This document shows, piece after piece, positions 6,202 to 12,801 of a DNA stretch of 12,801 bases; within the stretch, counting starts at the first letter, position 1, and every line of letters starts with the position of its first letter. The DNA is taken from positions 1 through 12,801 of the forward strand of contig CAKRRS010000082.1 in the NCBI GenBank assembly GCA_934394665.1. The letters run 5' to 3'. This stretch comes from an uncultured Acetatifactor sp. (GTDB taxonomy: Bacteria; Bacillota; Clostridia; Lachnospirales; Lachnospiraceae). Made by a program: the position numbers and the translations under genes. Under the pieces are notes generated by a model that saw only the letters and a list, made by a program, of their open reading frames with translations, did no database searches and was not told the DNA's origin.

Positions 6202-7563
6202 ATGAAAAAGAGAGTTTTATCACTGTTAATGGCATCAGCGATGATCGTCGGACTGACAGCCTGCGGATCTTCCAATGAGCCTGCAGCTACTACTTCCACC
6301 GATAGCGGAAGCGCAGCAGCTACCACAGACGGCGGAAGCGCAGCAACCGGAGATGTATCCATGACCTTTACCTGGTGGGGCAACCAGACCAGAAACGAAC
6401 GTACCCAGGCAGCTTTGGATCTGTATTCTGAGCAGAACCCCGGTGTTACTTTTGATACCCAGCCCGCAGAGTGGAATGATTACTGGACCAAGTTGTCCAC
6501 ACTGGCAGCAGGTAATTCCCTTCCTGAGTGCTTACAGATGGATTACTCCTATCTGGCTCAGTATGTAGCAGCTGATCTGCTGGTAGACCTGACCCCTTAT
6601 GTAGAGAACGGTACTTTGGATGTATCCAATGTATCTCAGGGTATTCTGGATGCAGGTTCCATTGACGGTAAGTTATATGCAATCTGTGCAGGTGTAAATG
6701 CACCTTCCCTTTTCTACAACAAGACCTTGCTTGACAGCCTTGGAATCACTGTAAAAGACAACATGACCATCGATGAGTTCGAAGCAGTTGCCCAAGAAGT
6801 ATATGAGAAGTCCGGTGTTAAGACCGACCTTCCTTACAGCGCAGGTGACAACTATCTGCCTTTTGCAATGCGTTCTCATGATGTAGTAAAACTGTTCAAC
6901 GAGGATTCCCTGAATGTAACAGATGCCGCAAGCCTGGTACCCGGCTTCCAGATCTATGAAGACGGCGTAAAGGACGGATGGATCATTGGTGCAGATGTTC
7001 ACGCAGAACTTACTTCCAACTCCGTAGAGCAGAGCCCTCTGGTATATTTCTCTTCCGAAGCAACCCAGTCCTGGTGTGGATTCTTCTGGTCTAATCAGTT
7101 GTCCGCAATGGTAGCAGCAGCTCCCGAAGGCATGGAGATCGGTATCACCACATGGCCTTCCGAGGATCCTCAGAAGTCTAACTTCTTAAAACCCAGCCAG
7201 TTCTTCGCAGTATCCAGAGATGCCGGCGCTAACGAAGAGGAAGCTGTGAAGGTTGTAAACTACCTGCTGAATTCCGAAGATGCCAACAAGATTCTCCTTG
7301 GTGAGAGAGGTGTACCTGCTTCTTCCGTAGTAGCATCCGCTATCGCTCCTCTACAGGATGAAACCGCACAGAAGGTTACCGCTTATGTTAACGATGTCGT
7401 AACTCCTAACTGCTCCGCCATCAGCCCTGCGATTCCTGACGGCGCAAACGAAGTATACGATTACTACAACCAGCTGGTTGATAAGATCCTCTATGGTCAG
7501 ATGACTGCACAGGAAGCTGCAGAAGATCTGTTCAAGATGGGCAACGAGATCATGGGCAGATAA
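6202..7563 (+). CDS. ABC transporter sugar-binding lipoprotein
   Basis: A 453-residue extracellular solute-binding protein (family 1, MalE/UgpB type), tethered to the outer face of the membrane. Residues 1-21 form a lipoprotein signal peptide: KKR, a hydrophobic core and lipobox LTAC with Cys21. A flexible linker rich in Ser, Ala, Thr and Gly (22-52) contains a near-repeat, DSGSAAATT and DGGSAATG. The mature domain starts with MTFTWWGNQTRNERT, the usual first strand, and aromatic residues (several Trp and Tyr) typical of sugar binders follow. AGGAGGG at 6187-6193 is a very strong ribosome binding site. Codon use is biased as in a highly expressed gene. It leads an operon with two permeases and a GH28-type enzyme, which suggests pectic oligosaccharides as ligand (inferred). 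A hairpin downstream probably keeps its message more abundant than the permease message. Confidence 0.95.
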   Translation: MKKRVLSLLMASAMIVGLTACGSSNEPAATTSTDSGSAAATTDGGSAATGDVSMTFTWWGNQTRNERTQAALDLYSEQNPGVTFDTQPAEWNDYWTKLSTLAAGNSLPECLQMDYSYLAQYVAADLLVDLTPYVENGTLDVSNVSQGILDAGSIDGKLYAICAGVNAPSLFYNKTLLDSLGITVKDNMTIDEFEAVAQEVYEKSGVKTDLPYSAGDNYLPFAMRSHDVVKLFNEDSLNVTDAASLVPGFQIYEDGVKDGWIIGADVHAELTSNSVEQSPLVYFSSEATQSWCGFFWSNQLSAMVAAAPEGMEIGITTWPSEDPQKSNFLKPSQFFAVSRDAGANEEEAVKVVNYLLNSEDANKILLGERGVPASSVVASAIAPLQDETAQKVTAYVNDVVTPNCSAISPAIPDGANEVYDYYNQLVDKILYGQMTAQEAAEDLFKMGNEIMGR

Positions 7564-7616
7564 GCTGGGAAGCTTACATAAGCAGTATTTGCAATAAAAA
7601 GAGTTTGAAAGACAAG

Positions 7617-7646
7617 TGGGTACTGTAGAACCATCTACAGTACCCA
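7617..7646 (+). other. Perfect 13-bp hairpin between binding-protein and permease genes
   Basis: TGGGTACTGTAGA (7617-7629) pairs perfectly with TCTACAGTACCCA (7634-7646) around ACCA. TTCTGG follows rather than a T-run, so full termination is unlikely. Such intercistronic stems commonly stabilise the upstream mRNA against 3' exonucleases and set the excess of binding protein over permeases. A small stem, TAAGCT (7561-7566) with AGCTTA (7571-7576), covers the upstream stop codon. Confidence 0.7.
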
Positions 7647-7696
7647 TTCTGGAAAAAGGCTGCTTCTTTGAAAGCTGCAGCAATGGAGGTAACGTT

Positions 7697-8605
7697 ATGA
7701 AGACACCCAAGCATATGACCATCCGTCAGAAGCTGAATACGGAAAAGGCTGCAGGTATCGTATGTACTATGCCATTTATCGTTGGATTTCTGGCGTTTAT
7801 GATTATTCCCATGTGCATATCGCTCTATTATTCCATGTGCGATTACAATATTTTACAGCCCGCAAAATTCACCGGGCTTGCGAATTTCAAGAGAATGTTT
7901 ACAGATGCAACATTCTATCAGTCCTTAGTAGTTACTTTTAAGTTTGCATTGATTTCCGTTCCTTTACGACTGATCTTTGCATTGATCGTTGCATTATTAT
8001 TATTCAAGAGTACGAAAATGACAGGCGTTTACCGTGCACTCTACTATCTGCCTTCCATCATCGGCGGTTCCGTAGCAGTGGCAATCCTCTGGAAGAGACT
8101 TTTCGCGGTAGACGGACTTGTAAATAAAATTCTGATGGTCTTCGGAATGAAAGAGCCGGTTGCATGGCTGGGAGATACCAGAACCGCAATCTGGACCCTG
8201 ATCATTCTGGCAGTGTGGCAGTTCGGTTCTTCCATGCTGATCTTCCTGTCCGCATTGAAGCAGATTCCGGTAAGCCTCTATGAGGCAGCAAGAGTGGATG
8301 GCGCGAACGGCTGGCAGCAGTTCTGGAAGATCACACTAAAGCTTTTAACCCCCACGATCCATTTCAACCTGGTAATGCAGATGATCAACGGTTTCCTGGC
8401 ATTCACACAGTGCCTGATCATTACCCAGGGTAAACCCATGAACTCTACATTGTTCTATACCGTATATATGTACCAGCAGTCCTTCCTCTTCGGAAGCACC
8501 GGTTACGGCGCTGCACTGGCATGGGTAATGCTGGCACTGATCGCATTCATTACATGGATCTTGTTCGCGACCAAAAAACTGTGGGTATACGATGGCGGTC
8601 TATAG
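7697..8605 (+). CDS. Sugar ABC transporter permease, MalF/UgpA type
   Basis: A 302-residue inner membrane permease subunit with about six membrane segments (roughly 20-45, 78-103, 114-134, 163-187, 224-244, 268-291). The EAA loop that docks the ATPase is at 196-215, reading EAARVDGANGWQQFWKITLK. Together with the next gene it forms the translocation pore for the sugar delivered by the binding lipoprotein. The ATG at 7697 is chosen because GGAGG at 7685-7689 precedes it. An in-frame GTG at 7616 would run through the 13-bp hairpin and add 27 atypical residues. The CUT1-family assignment is firm. No ATPase gene is present in the operon, so a shared MsmX/UgpC-like ATPase elsewhere is expected, as is known for many Firmicutes CUT1 importers. 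Confidence 0.95.
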   Translation: MKTPKHMTIRQKLNTEKAAGIVCTMPFIVGFLAFMIIPMCISLYYSMCDYNILQPAKFTGLANFKRMFTDATFYQSLVVTFKFALISVPLRLIFALIVALLLFKSTKMTGVYRALYYLPSIIGGSVAVAILWKRLFAVDGLVNKILMVFGMKEPVAWLGDTRTAIWTLIILAVWQFGSSMLIFLSALKQIPVSLYEAARVDGANGWQQFWKITLKLLTPTIHFNLVMQMINGFLAFTQCLIITQGKPMNSTLFYTVYMYQQSFLFGSTGYGAALAWVMLALIAFITWILFATKKLWVYDGGL

Positions 8606-8634
8606 AATCTTACTGAAAGGCATGGAGAATAGTT

Positions 8635-9480
8635 ATGAAAAGAAAAAAGACAATCAACAATATTATTTATCATGTTTTAGTATGTGCCTTCGGACTGGTA
8701 ATGATTTATCCGTTAGTATGGATGGTAATGAGCTCCTTTAAGGATACGAATACGATCTTCACCACGGCCACCAGCCTGATCCCAGAGAAATTCACATTAC
8801 AGAACTACGTAAACGGATGGAAGGGTTTCGCAAAAGTAGGATTCGGAACCTTCTTCAAGAATTCCCTGTTCATTTCCATTACAGCAACCATCGGAACGGT
8901 GCTTTCTTCTTCCGTCGTAGCTTACGGATTTGCAAGATGTAAGTTTCCCGGCAGAAAGCTTCTCTTCGCAGCAATGCTGGCATCCATGATGCTGCCGGCA
9001 CAGGTTCTGATGATTCCCCAGTATCTGTGGTATCAGAAACTGAACTGGGTCGGAACCAACCTGCCTCTGATCATTCCTTACTGCTTTGCAATTCAGGGAT
9101 TCTTCGTATACATGATGACCAACTTCATCGAAGGTATTCCCAGAGAGCTGGACGAAGCAGCAAAGATTGACGGCTGTTCCTATTACACCATTTTCACCAA
9201 GATTATCTTCCCGCTGATGGTGCCTACCATGATTACCGGATGTATCTTCTCCTTTATGTGGAGATGGGATGATTTCCTTGGAGCATTATTGTATGTCAAT
9301 AAGACAGAGAAATATCCTGTCAGCCTGGCACTGAAAATGTTCTGTGACCCCAGTTCTTCTTCCGACTACGGTGCTATGTTCGCTATGGCAACCTTGTCTA
9401 TCCTGCCTGCAGTATTGATCTTCTTCTGCCTGCAGAGATACCTGGTAGAAGGAATTTCCACTTCCGGCCTGAAGGGCTAA
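8635..9480 (+). CDS. Sugar ABC transporter permease, MalG/UgpE type
   Basis: A 281-residue partner permease. Membrane segments are at about 12-33, 78-99, 110-130, 143-163, 195-215 and 247-267. The EAA loop ELDEAAKIDGCSYYTIFTKI is at 171-190, and the C-terminus ends RYLVEGISTSGLKG as usual for MalG-type subunits. It starts 29 bases after the first permease with GGAG at 8624-8627. It forms a heterodimer with the product of 7697-8605. The order binding protein, MalF type, MalG type is the normal CUT1 arrangement. Confidence 0.95.
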   Translation: MKRKKTINNIIYHVLVCAFGLVMIYPLVWMVMSSFKDTNTIFTTATSLIPEKFTLQNYVNGWKGFAKVGFGTFFKNSLFISITATIGTVLSSSVVAYGFARCKFPGRKLLFAAMLASMMLPAQVLMIPQYLWYQKLNWVGTNLPLIIPYCFAIQGFFVYMMTNFIEGIPRELDEAAKIDGCSYYTIFTKIIFPLMVPTMITGCIFSFMWRWDDFLGALLYVNKTEKYPVSLALKMFCDPSSSSDYGAMFAMATLSILPAVLIFFCLQRYLVEGISTSGLKG

Positions 9481-9495
9481 GAAAGGAGCAGAGAA

Positions 9496-10815
9496 ATGAT
9501 ATACGATGTATTGGAATACGGTGCAAAAGGTGATGGCGTGACGAATGACGCAGCAGCCATCCAGAAAGCGATTGATGCATGCAGCCAGGCCGGCGGCGGT
9601 AAGGTCCTGTTACAGGGAGGACATGTCTTCCGGAGCGGAACCATTTTTCTGAAATCAAATGTAGAATTTCATCTGGAGATGGGTGCTGTCCTGAAAGCCA
9701 GTGACCATCTGGAAGATTTCGATATGTTGAAAGTGGGAACCCCACAGATCAGTAAGGTAGACACTCCGACCTACAATGCCTGTGATTACAATGGCAAGCC
9801 GACACTGAATTTTGTATACAGCAAGGATGCCGAGAATGTGGCTATCACCGGATTTGGCAAGATTGACGGCAATGAGAAGATCTTCTATGGAAAAGTGTCC
9901 AAATGGCATATTGACGGTTATTTTTATCCCAGAGTACCTTTGCTGTTCCTGGAAAATGTAAAGCATCTGACGATTCAGCAGGTAACCCTGACCGGCAGTG
10001 CATTCTGGACCACTCATCTGGTGGGATGTAAGGAAGTGCTGATTGAGGGAATCCGTATTATCAATAATCTGCGTCTGGCTAACTGCGATGGCATTGATCC
10101 TGATCACTGCAGTAATGTGAGAATCTCCAACTGTCATATTGAATGCGCAGATGACTGTATTGTATTTAAGAATACGGCGGCTGCCATGGAGTACGGTCCC
10201 TGCGAAAATATTGTAGTGGATAACTGCACCATGATCTCCACCAGTGCCGCTATCAAGTTCGGTACGGAGAGTGAAGCACCTTTCCGCAATATTTCGATCA
10301 CAAACTGTAGTATCCAGCGGACGAACCGTGCGATTTCCTTACAGCTTCGCGATAAAGGATGCATTGAAAACGTAACGTTTTCCAACCTCAATATCGACAC
10401 CAGACTGTTCTCAAAAGTGCATTGGTGGGGAGAGGCAGAGCCGATCACCATTACCGCGGTGAAGAGAAATAACGAGACAAATGTCGGATATGTCCGCAAC
10501 GTCCGGTTCCAGAATATTAACTGTGTCGGCGAGAACGGTATCCTGATCTACGGAGACGATTCCAAAAACATTAAGGATATCACTTTCACAGGAATCCATA
10601 TCCGTCTGGAGAAAAAGACCGACTGGCCGAAGATCTATCATGATCTGCGTCCCAATGAGGGAAATATGATTCTGGAAGACTCTCTGCGTGTGCTGTATGC
10701 ACGAAATGCCGAAAATATCCATTTTAGTGATTTTACCTATGAAATCGCTGAGGATATGCAGGGTGAAGTGAAAGAGCCTGTGTCTGTTGAAGATTGTGTG
10801 AATGTGGAATACTAA
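9496..10815 (+). CDS. GH28-family beta-helix glycosidase (polygalacturonase-like), cytoplasmic
   Basis: A 439-residue right-handed parallel beta-helix protein. The N-terminus YDVLEYGAKGDGVTNDAAAI (3-22) is the pectate-lyase-3/GH28 entry motif. The core holds NCDGIDPDHCSNV (196-208), matching the NTDG motif with Asp198 and Asp201, and ADDCIVFKN (218-226) with the Asp219-Asp220 pair; these aspartates are catalytic in polygalacturonases. The usual GHG motif is replaced by SAAIKFGTES (250-259) and no RIK motif is seen, so substrate or mechanism may differ from classical polygalacturonase. There is no signal peptide, so it probably acts in the cytoplasm on the imported oligosaccharide. AAGGAG at 9483-9488 is the ribosome binding site, 15 bases after the permease stop. 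The likely substrate is an oligogalacturonide or rhamnogalacturonan fragment (inferred). Family is firm, exact activity is not. Confidence 0.88.
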   Translation: MIYDVLEYGAKGDGVTNDAAAIQKAIDACSQAGGGKVLLQGGHVFRSGTIFLKSNVEFHLEMGAVLKASDHLEDFDMLKVGTPQISKVDTPTYNACDYNGKPTLNFVYSKDAENVAITGFGKIDGNEKIFYGKVSKWHIDGYFYPRVPLLFLENVKHLTIQQVTLTGSAFWTTHLVGCKEVLIEGIRIINNLRLANCDGIDPDHCSNVRISNCHIECADDCIVFKNTAAAMEYGPCENIVVDNCTMISTSAAIKFGTESEAPFRNISITNCSIQRTNRAISLQLRDKGCIENVTFSNLNIDTRLFSKVHWWGEAEPITITAVKRNNETNVGYVRNVRFQNINCVGENGILIYGDDSKNIKDITFTGIHIRLEKKTDWPKIYHDLRPNEGNMILEDSLRVLYARNAENIHFSDFTYEIAEDMQGEVKEPVSVEDCVNVEY

Positions 10816-10888
10816 TGACGGCAACAGAACTTCCGGACACATATCATCGGATCATTGTTTTGGTTCAGAATAGATATGCAAATAATAT

Positions 10889-10935
10889 AAAAAGACCTCT
10901 GCAAATCAGTAGTTGATGTGCGGAGGTCTTTTTTT
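10889..10935. terminator. Bidirectional terminator between GH28 operon and prolyl isomerase
   Basis: GACCTC (10894-10899) pairs with GAGGTC (10923-10928); GCA with TGC, and ATCA (10905-10908) with TGAT (10914-10917), extend the stem. Five A precede and seven T follow, so it can act on both strands. It ends the plus-strand uptake operon and the minus-strand isomerase gene. Confidence 0.85.
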
Positions 10936-10937
10936 AT

Positions 10938-10995
10938 AACGATGCCGGATTGCCTCGTGCCTTGCACTCCTGCAATCTGGTCTCTTGGTATCGTT
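10938..10995. repeat. Long imperfect hairpin over the isomerase stop codon
   Basis: Outer arms AACGATGCC (10938-10946) and GGTATCGTT (10987-10995) pair over nine positions with one wobble. GATTGC (10948-10953) pairs with GCAATC (10972-10977), and GTGC (10957-10960) with GCAC (10964-10967). The 58-base structure includes part of the isomerase stop codon and lies between that gene and the bidirectional terminator. No T-run follows directly. Confidence 0.5.
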
Positions 10996-11515
10996 ACATT
11001 TTCTCGGGTTCCGGATAGTCTACCCCGAAAGTATCTACGGTAACACTTTCCATTACCTGATTCTCCAGAGGACGATCGCTGTAATCGGTGCGGGTCTCAG
11101 CAATCTTATTTACCACATCCATACCCTCGATGACTTTACCGAAAGCGGCATAGGAACCATCCAGATGAGGGCTGGTCTTGTGCATGATGAAGAACTGGCT
11201 GCCTGCGGAATCGGGATGCATAGCTCTTGCCATGGACAGAACGCCTTCGGTATGCTTCAGGTCATTGGTCACGCCGTTGGATGCGAACTCACCCTTGATG
11301 CTGTAGCCGGGGCCTCCCATACCGGTGCCGTCAGGACAACCGCCCTGAATCATGAAACCGCGGATGACACGATGGAAGATCAGACCATCGTAAAAGTGCT
11401 TATTGATCAGGCTGATAAAATTGTTGACGGATTCGGGTGCAACTTCGGGATAAAGTTCACATTTGATCACACCACCGTCTTTCATGGTAATGGTAACAAT
11501 AGGATTCTTTGCCAT
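10994..11515 (-). CDS. Cyclophilin-type peptidyl-prolyl cis-trans isomerase
   Basis: A 173-residue cytoplasmic prolyl isomerase that speeds protein folding. The signature FHRVIRGFMIQGG (47-59) carries catalytic Arg49 and Gln57. GTGMGGPGYSIKGEF (63-77) and GVLSMARAMHPDSAGSQFFI (91-110) are the other conserved blocks. The position of human CypA Trp121 is His117 in SPHLDG, as in many bacterial forms with low cyclosporin affinity. The frame stays open upstream for 120 codons, but family similarity starts at MAKNPIVTITMKDGG and AAGGA lies seven bases before this ATG, so 11515 is the start. There is no signal peptide. It is divergent from the acetyltransferase gene (97-base gap) and faces the GH28 operon across a shared terminator. 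Housekeeping role; no functional link to the sugar locus is evident. Confidence 0.95.
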   Translation of the reverse strand: MAKNPIVTITMKDGGVIKCELYPEVAPESVNNFISLINKHFYDGLIFHRVIRGFMIQGGCPDGTGMGGPGYSIKGEFASNGVTNDLKHTEGVLSMARAMHPDSAGSQFFIMHKTSPHLDGSYAAFGKVIEGMDVVNKIAETRTDYSDRPLENQVMESVTVDTFGVDYPEPEKM

Positions 11516-11613
11516 AATAATTTCCTTTCTTCCTTTTTCAACAGAAATAGAATAAAATATAAATATTATTGTAATGGATTCCCGGGAAAACGTAAAGAGG
11601 AGAATTGCTGCAG

Positions 11614-12537
11614 ATGGATTTTTTGAAGCAGGTGTCAATAGAAATATATCCGGAAGGTGTATCGGACGAGGAACGAAAAAGCTACAGTAAAAAATATGGT
11701 GCGCAGATGCACGCCCTGCTGGATGTGATTCGCAGACAGAGACAGGAAAGAGAATTTTCCCAACAAAGAAACGGGTCGGGAAAAGAGTGTTTCGAAGAGA
11801 AAAGCGTCCGGGATAGCATGATGTCCGGGTATGAAAGCGGGCAGGGAAAACTCTGGATCGTAGATAACGGTACACGTGCGCAGGAACTCTTGGAACAGGG
11901 CTGCCCGGTGCTTGTCTGGCTCCACGAGGACAACAGGGATCAGGATTTTAGCGGTGTCCGTTATGCCTGCGAAAATATCAGTGAACTGGATTTTGATTAT
12001 CTGGAAAAAGTCTATCGCAGATACGTGGGCATTCCCTGGGAGATCCTGACCACAGAGAGGTGTCTTGTCAGGGAGACTTGTGAGAAGGATCTGGATGCCC
12101 TTTATGAGATTTATGCGGATCCTTCTGTGACGAAGTACACAGAAGGACTCTATCCGGAGCGGGCGAAAGAAGAGGCCTATCTGAAGGACTATACGGAAAA
12201 TATGTATTATTTTTATAATTACGGCGTCTGGACGATCTGCGACCGGATGACCGGACAGGTGATCGGCAGAGCCGGGTTCTCTAACCGTGAAGGATACGAA
12301 GCCCCGGAACTTGGATTTGTCATCGGTGTTCCCTGGCAAAGGCACGCGTATGCTACGGAAGTGTGCGAAGCATTATTACAATACGGAAAAAGTGAACTGG
12401 GCTTTGTGAGGGTGCAAATGCTTGTGATGCCGGAAAATACCGTATCCCTGCATTTGGCGGAAAAACTGAGGTTTCACAGAGAAGACCGTGTGACGTGGGA
12501 AGGCGTATTATATGAGCGATTGGTACGGGAATTATGA
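11614..12537 (+). CDS. GNAT-family N-acetyltransferase with N-terminal extension
   Basis: A 307-residue protein. The C-terminal half (about 147-307) is a RimJ/RimL-type GNAT domain: TTERCLVRETCEKDLDALYEI (family opening), WTICDRMTGQVIGRAGF (206-222), ELGFVIGVPWQRHAYATEV (232-250, acetyl-CoA loop region) and the closing NTVSLHLAEKLRF. In the acetyl-CoA loop the usual Gly residues of QGxGYA are Arg and Ala (QRHAYA), which may affect cofactor binding. The N-terminal 145 residues form a charged region (about 18-75) and a small alpha/beta-like segment (about 79-140) with LWIVDNGTRAQELLEQG, whose function I do not recognise. ATG at 11614 is chosen. GAGGAG (11597-11602) is 11 bases upstream, and a TTG at 11605 would sit too close to it. 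The acetyl acceptor is unknown. No operon partner is visible. Confidence 0.85.
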   Translation: MDFLKQVSIEIYPEGVSDEERKSYSKKYGAQMHALLDVIRRQRQEREFSQQRNGSGKECFEEKSVRDSMMSGYESGQGKLWIVDNGTRAQELLEQGCPVLVWLHEDNRDQDFSGVRYACENISELDFDYLEKVYRRYVGIPWEILTTERCLVRETCEKDLDALYEIYADPSVTKYTEGLYPERAKEEAYLKDYTENMYYFYNYGVWTICDRMTGQVIGRAGFSNREGYEAPELGFVIGVPWQRHAYATEVCEALLQYGKSELGFVRVQMLVMPENTVSLHLAEKLRFHREDRVTWEGVLYERLVREL

Positions 12538-12647
12538 TAAACGCCAAAATCCGGGCAAAAGGTACAGAACCCTTTGTACGACAGACGGACAGTGGATGAT
12601 AGAAAGTCAGAAAGAAAAAAGAAATGAAACAAATTGTAAAAATATGG

Positions 12648-12676
12648 TTGACACCAAAAAAACACGGTGCTATACT
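12648..12676 (+). promoter_or_regulatory. Near-perfect promoter at the window end
   Basis: TTGACA (12648-12653), a 17-base spacer and TATACT (12671-12676), with TGC before the -10 (12668-12670) as an extended element. The start is predicted near 12683. It is the closest match to consensus in the window and is not followed by a gene within it. The 110 bases before it (12538-12647) show no clear signal. Confidence 0.8.
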
Positions 12677-12682
12677 CTCAAC

Positions 12683-12727
12683 ATAGCAAAGGCGCTACAG
12701 AATAAAACTGTAGCGCCCTTTTTGTTT
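12683..12727 (+). ncRNA. Predicted very short transcript or attenuated leader
   Basis: Transcription from the promoter at 12648-12676 would enter a terminator after about eight bases. The product would be a hairpin RNA of about 45 nt. It may be a minimal small RNA, or the terminated form of a leader whose gene lies beyond 12801. No antiterminator partner for the stem was found in the remaining 74 bases. No reading frame with a ribosome binding site is present. Confidence 0.35.
12691..12727 (+). terminator. Intrinsic terminator directly downstream of a promoter
   Basis: GGCGCTACAG (12691-12700) pairs perfectly with CTGTAGCGCC (12708-12717) around AATAAAA, followed by C and TTTTTGTTT. It could also end the acetyltransferase transcript, whose stop codon is 154 bases upstream and has no nearer terminator. 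Confidence 0.85.
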
Positions 12728-12768
12728 GGCAGTATCACAACGCGCGTGGCCGGACAAAAATAGCGTAA

Positions 12769-12801
12769 GGGTATGTGGAAAACAGTTTAACTGCTATACC
12801 C
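12769..12801 (+). other. Inverted repeat cut by the window end
   Basis: GGGTAT (12769-12774) pairs with ATACCC (12796-12801), and inside it CAGT (12783-12786) with ACTG (12790-12793). It may be part of a larger structured leader or a DNA site that continues past the window. No function is assigned. Confidence 0.3.

Noticed and set aside
7616..7696. A GTG-initiated N-terminal extension of the first permease
   Set aside because: It would translate the perfect 13-bp hairpin, and the ATG at 7697 has a strong ribosome binding site and a normal permease N-terminus.
11516..11613. Possible promoters in the gap between isomerase and acetyltransferase
   Set aside because: The region is AT-rich with several TATA-like hexamers (for example TTTCAA-16-TATAAA on the plus strand), but none stands out enough to assign.
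11516..11875. A 120-codon in-frame extension of the prolyl isomerase
   Set aside because: The extension is Arg/Pro/Phe-rich, overlaps the acetyltransferase gene on the other strand, and the family start with its own ribosome binding site lies at 11515.
12512..12763. An 83-codon open frame overlapping the end of the acetyltransferase gene
   Set aside because: It runs through a near-perfect promoter and a terminator, has no ribosome binding site, and its composition is unlike a protein. It is not called as a gene.

Overview
The window looks like a piece of chromosome from a gut-type Clostridia (Firmicutes), most likely Lachnospiraceae. This is inferred from strong GGAGG-type ribosome binding sites, a whiA gene followed by an HPr-like gene, a YesM/YesN-type two-component system, a MalFG-type sugar importer with no ATPase gene, and moderate GC content. 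No rRNA, tRNA, CRISPR array, insertion sequence or phage gene was seen.

Region 1 (1-1873) is housekeeping. It holds the 3' end of whiA, a short HPr-family protein whose position 15 is Asp instead of the phosphorylatable His (a Crh-like arrangement), an intrinsic terminator, and a diacylglycerol/lipid kinase. Region 2 (1874-3244) holds class II fructose-bisphosphate aldolase with its own extended -10 promoter, a palindrome at the predicted transcription start and a strong terminator. Behind it is a 347-base gap that on the minus strand has a near-consensus promoter, a perfect 11-bp hairpin, a C-rich tract and a terminator. This is a candidate small RNA of about 155 nt.

Region 3 (3245-10935) is a carbohydrate-use locus. 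A membrane sensor histidine kinase and an AraC-type response regulator (minus strand, overlapping genes) are divergent from an operon encoding a sugar-binding lipoprotein, two permeases and a cytoplasmic GH28-family beta-helix enzyme. The arrangement resembles Gram-positive pectin or rhamnogalacturonan loci such as yesMN-yesOPQ of Bacillus subtilis. The likely logic is that an extracellular pectic oligosaccharide, or its binding protein, signals through the kinase. The regulator then activates the divergent operon, the oligosaccharide is imported (energised by an ATPase encoded elsewhere) and cleaved in the cytoplasm. The GH28 protein keeps the aspartates of the family but lacks the usual GHG and RIK motifs. 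A perfect 13-bp hairpin separates the binding-protein gene from the permeases.

Region 4 (10936-12801) holds a cyclophilin-type prolyl isomerase on the minus strand, whose 3' end forms a long imperfect hairpin next to a bidirectional terminator, and a divergently oriented GNAT acetyltransferase with an N-terminal extension. At the window end a near-perfect promoter (TTGACA-17-TATACT) is followed within about 15 bases by an intrinsic terminator, so it would make an RNA of only about 45 nt or act as the attenuated leader of a gene beyond the window.
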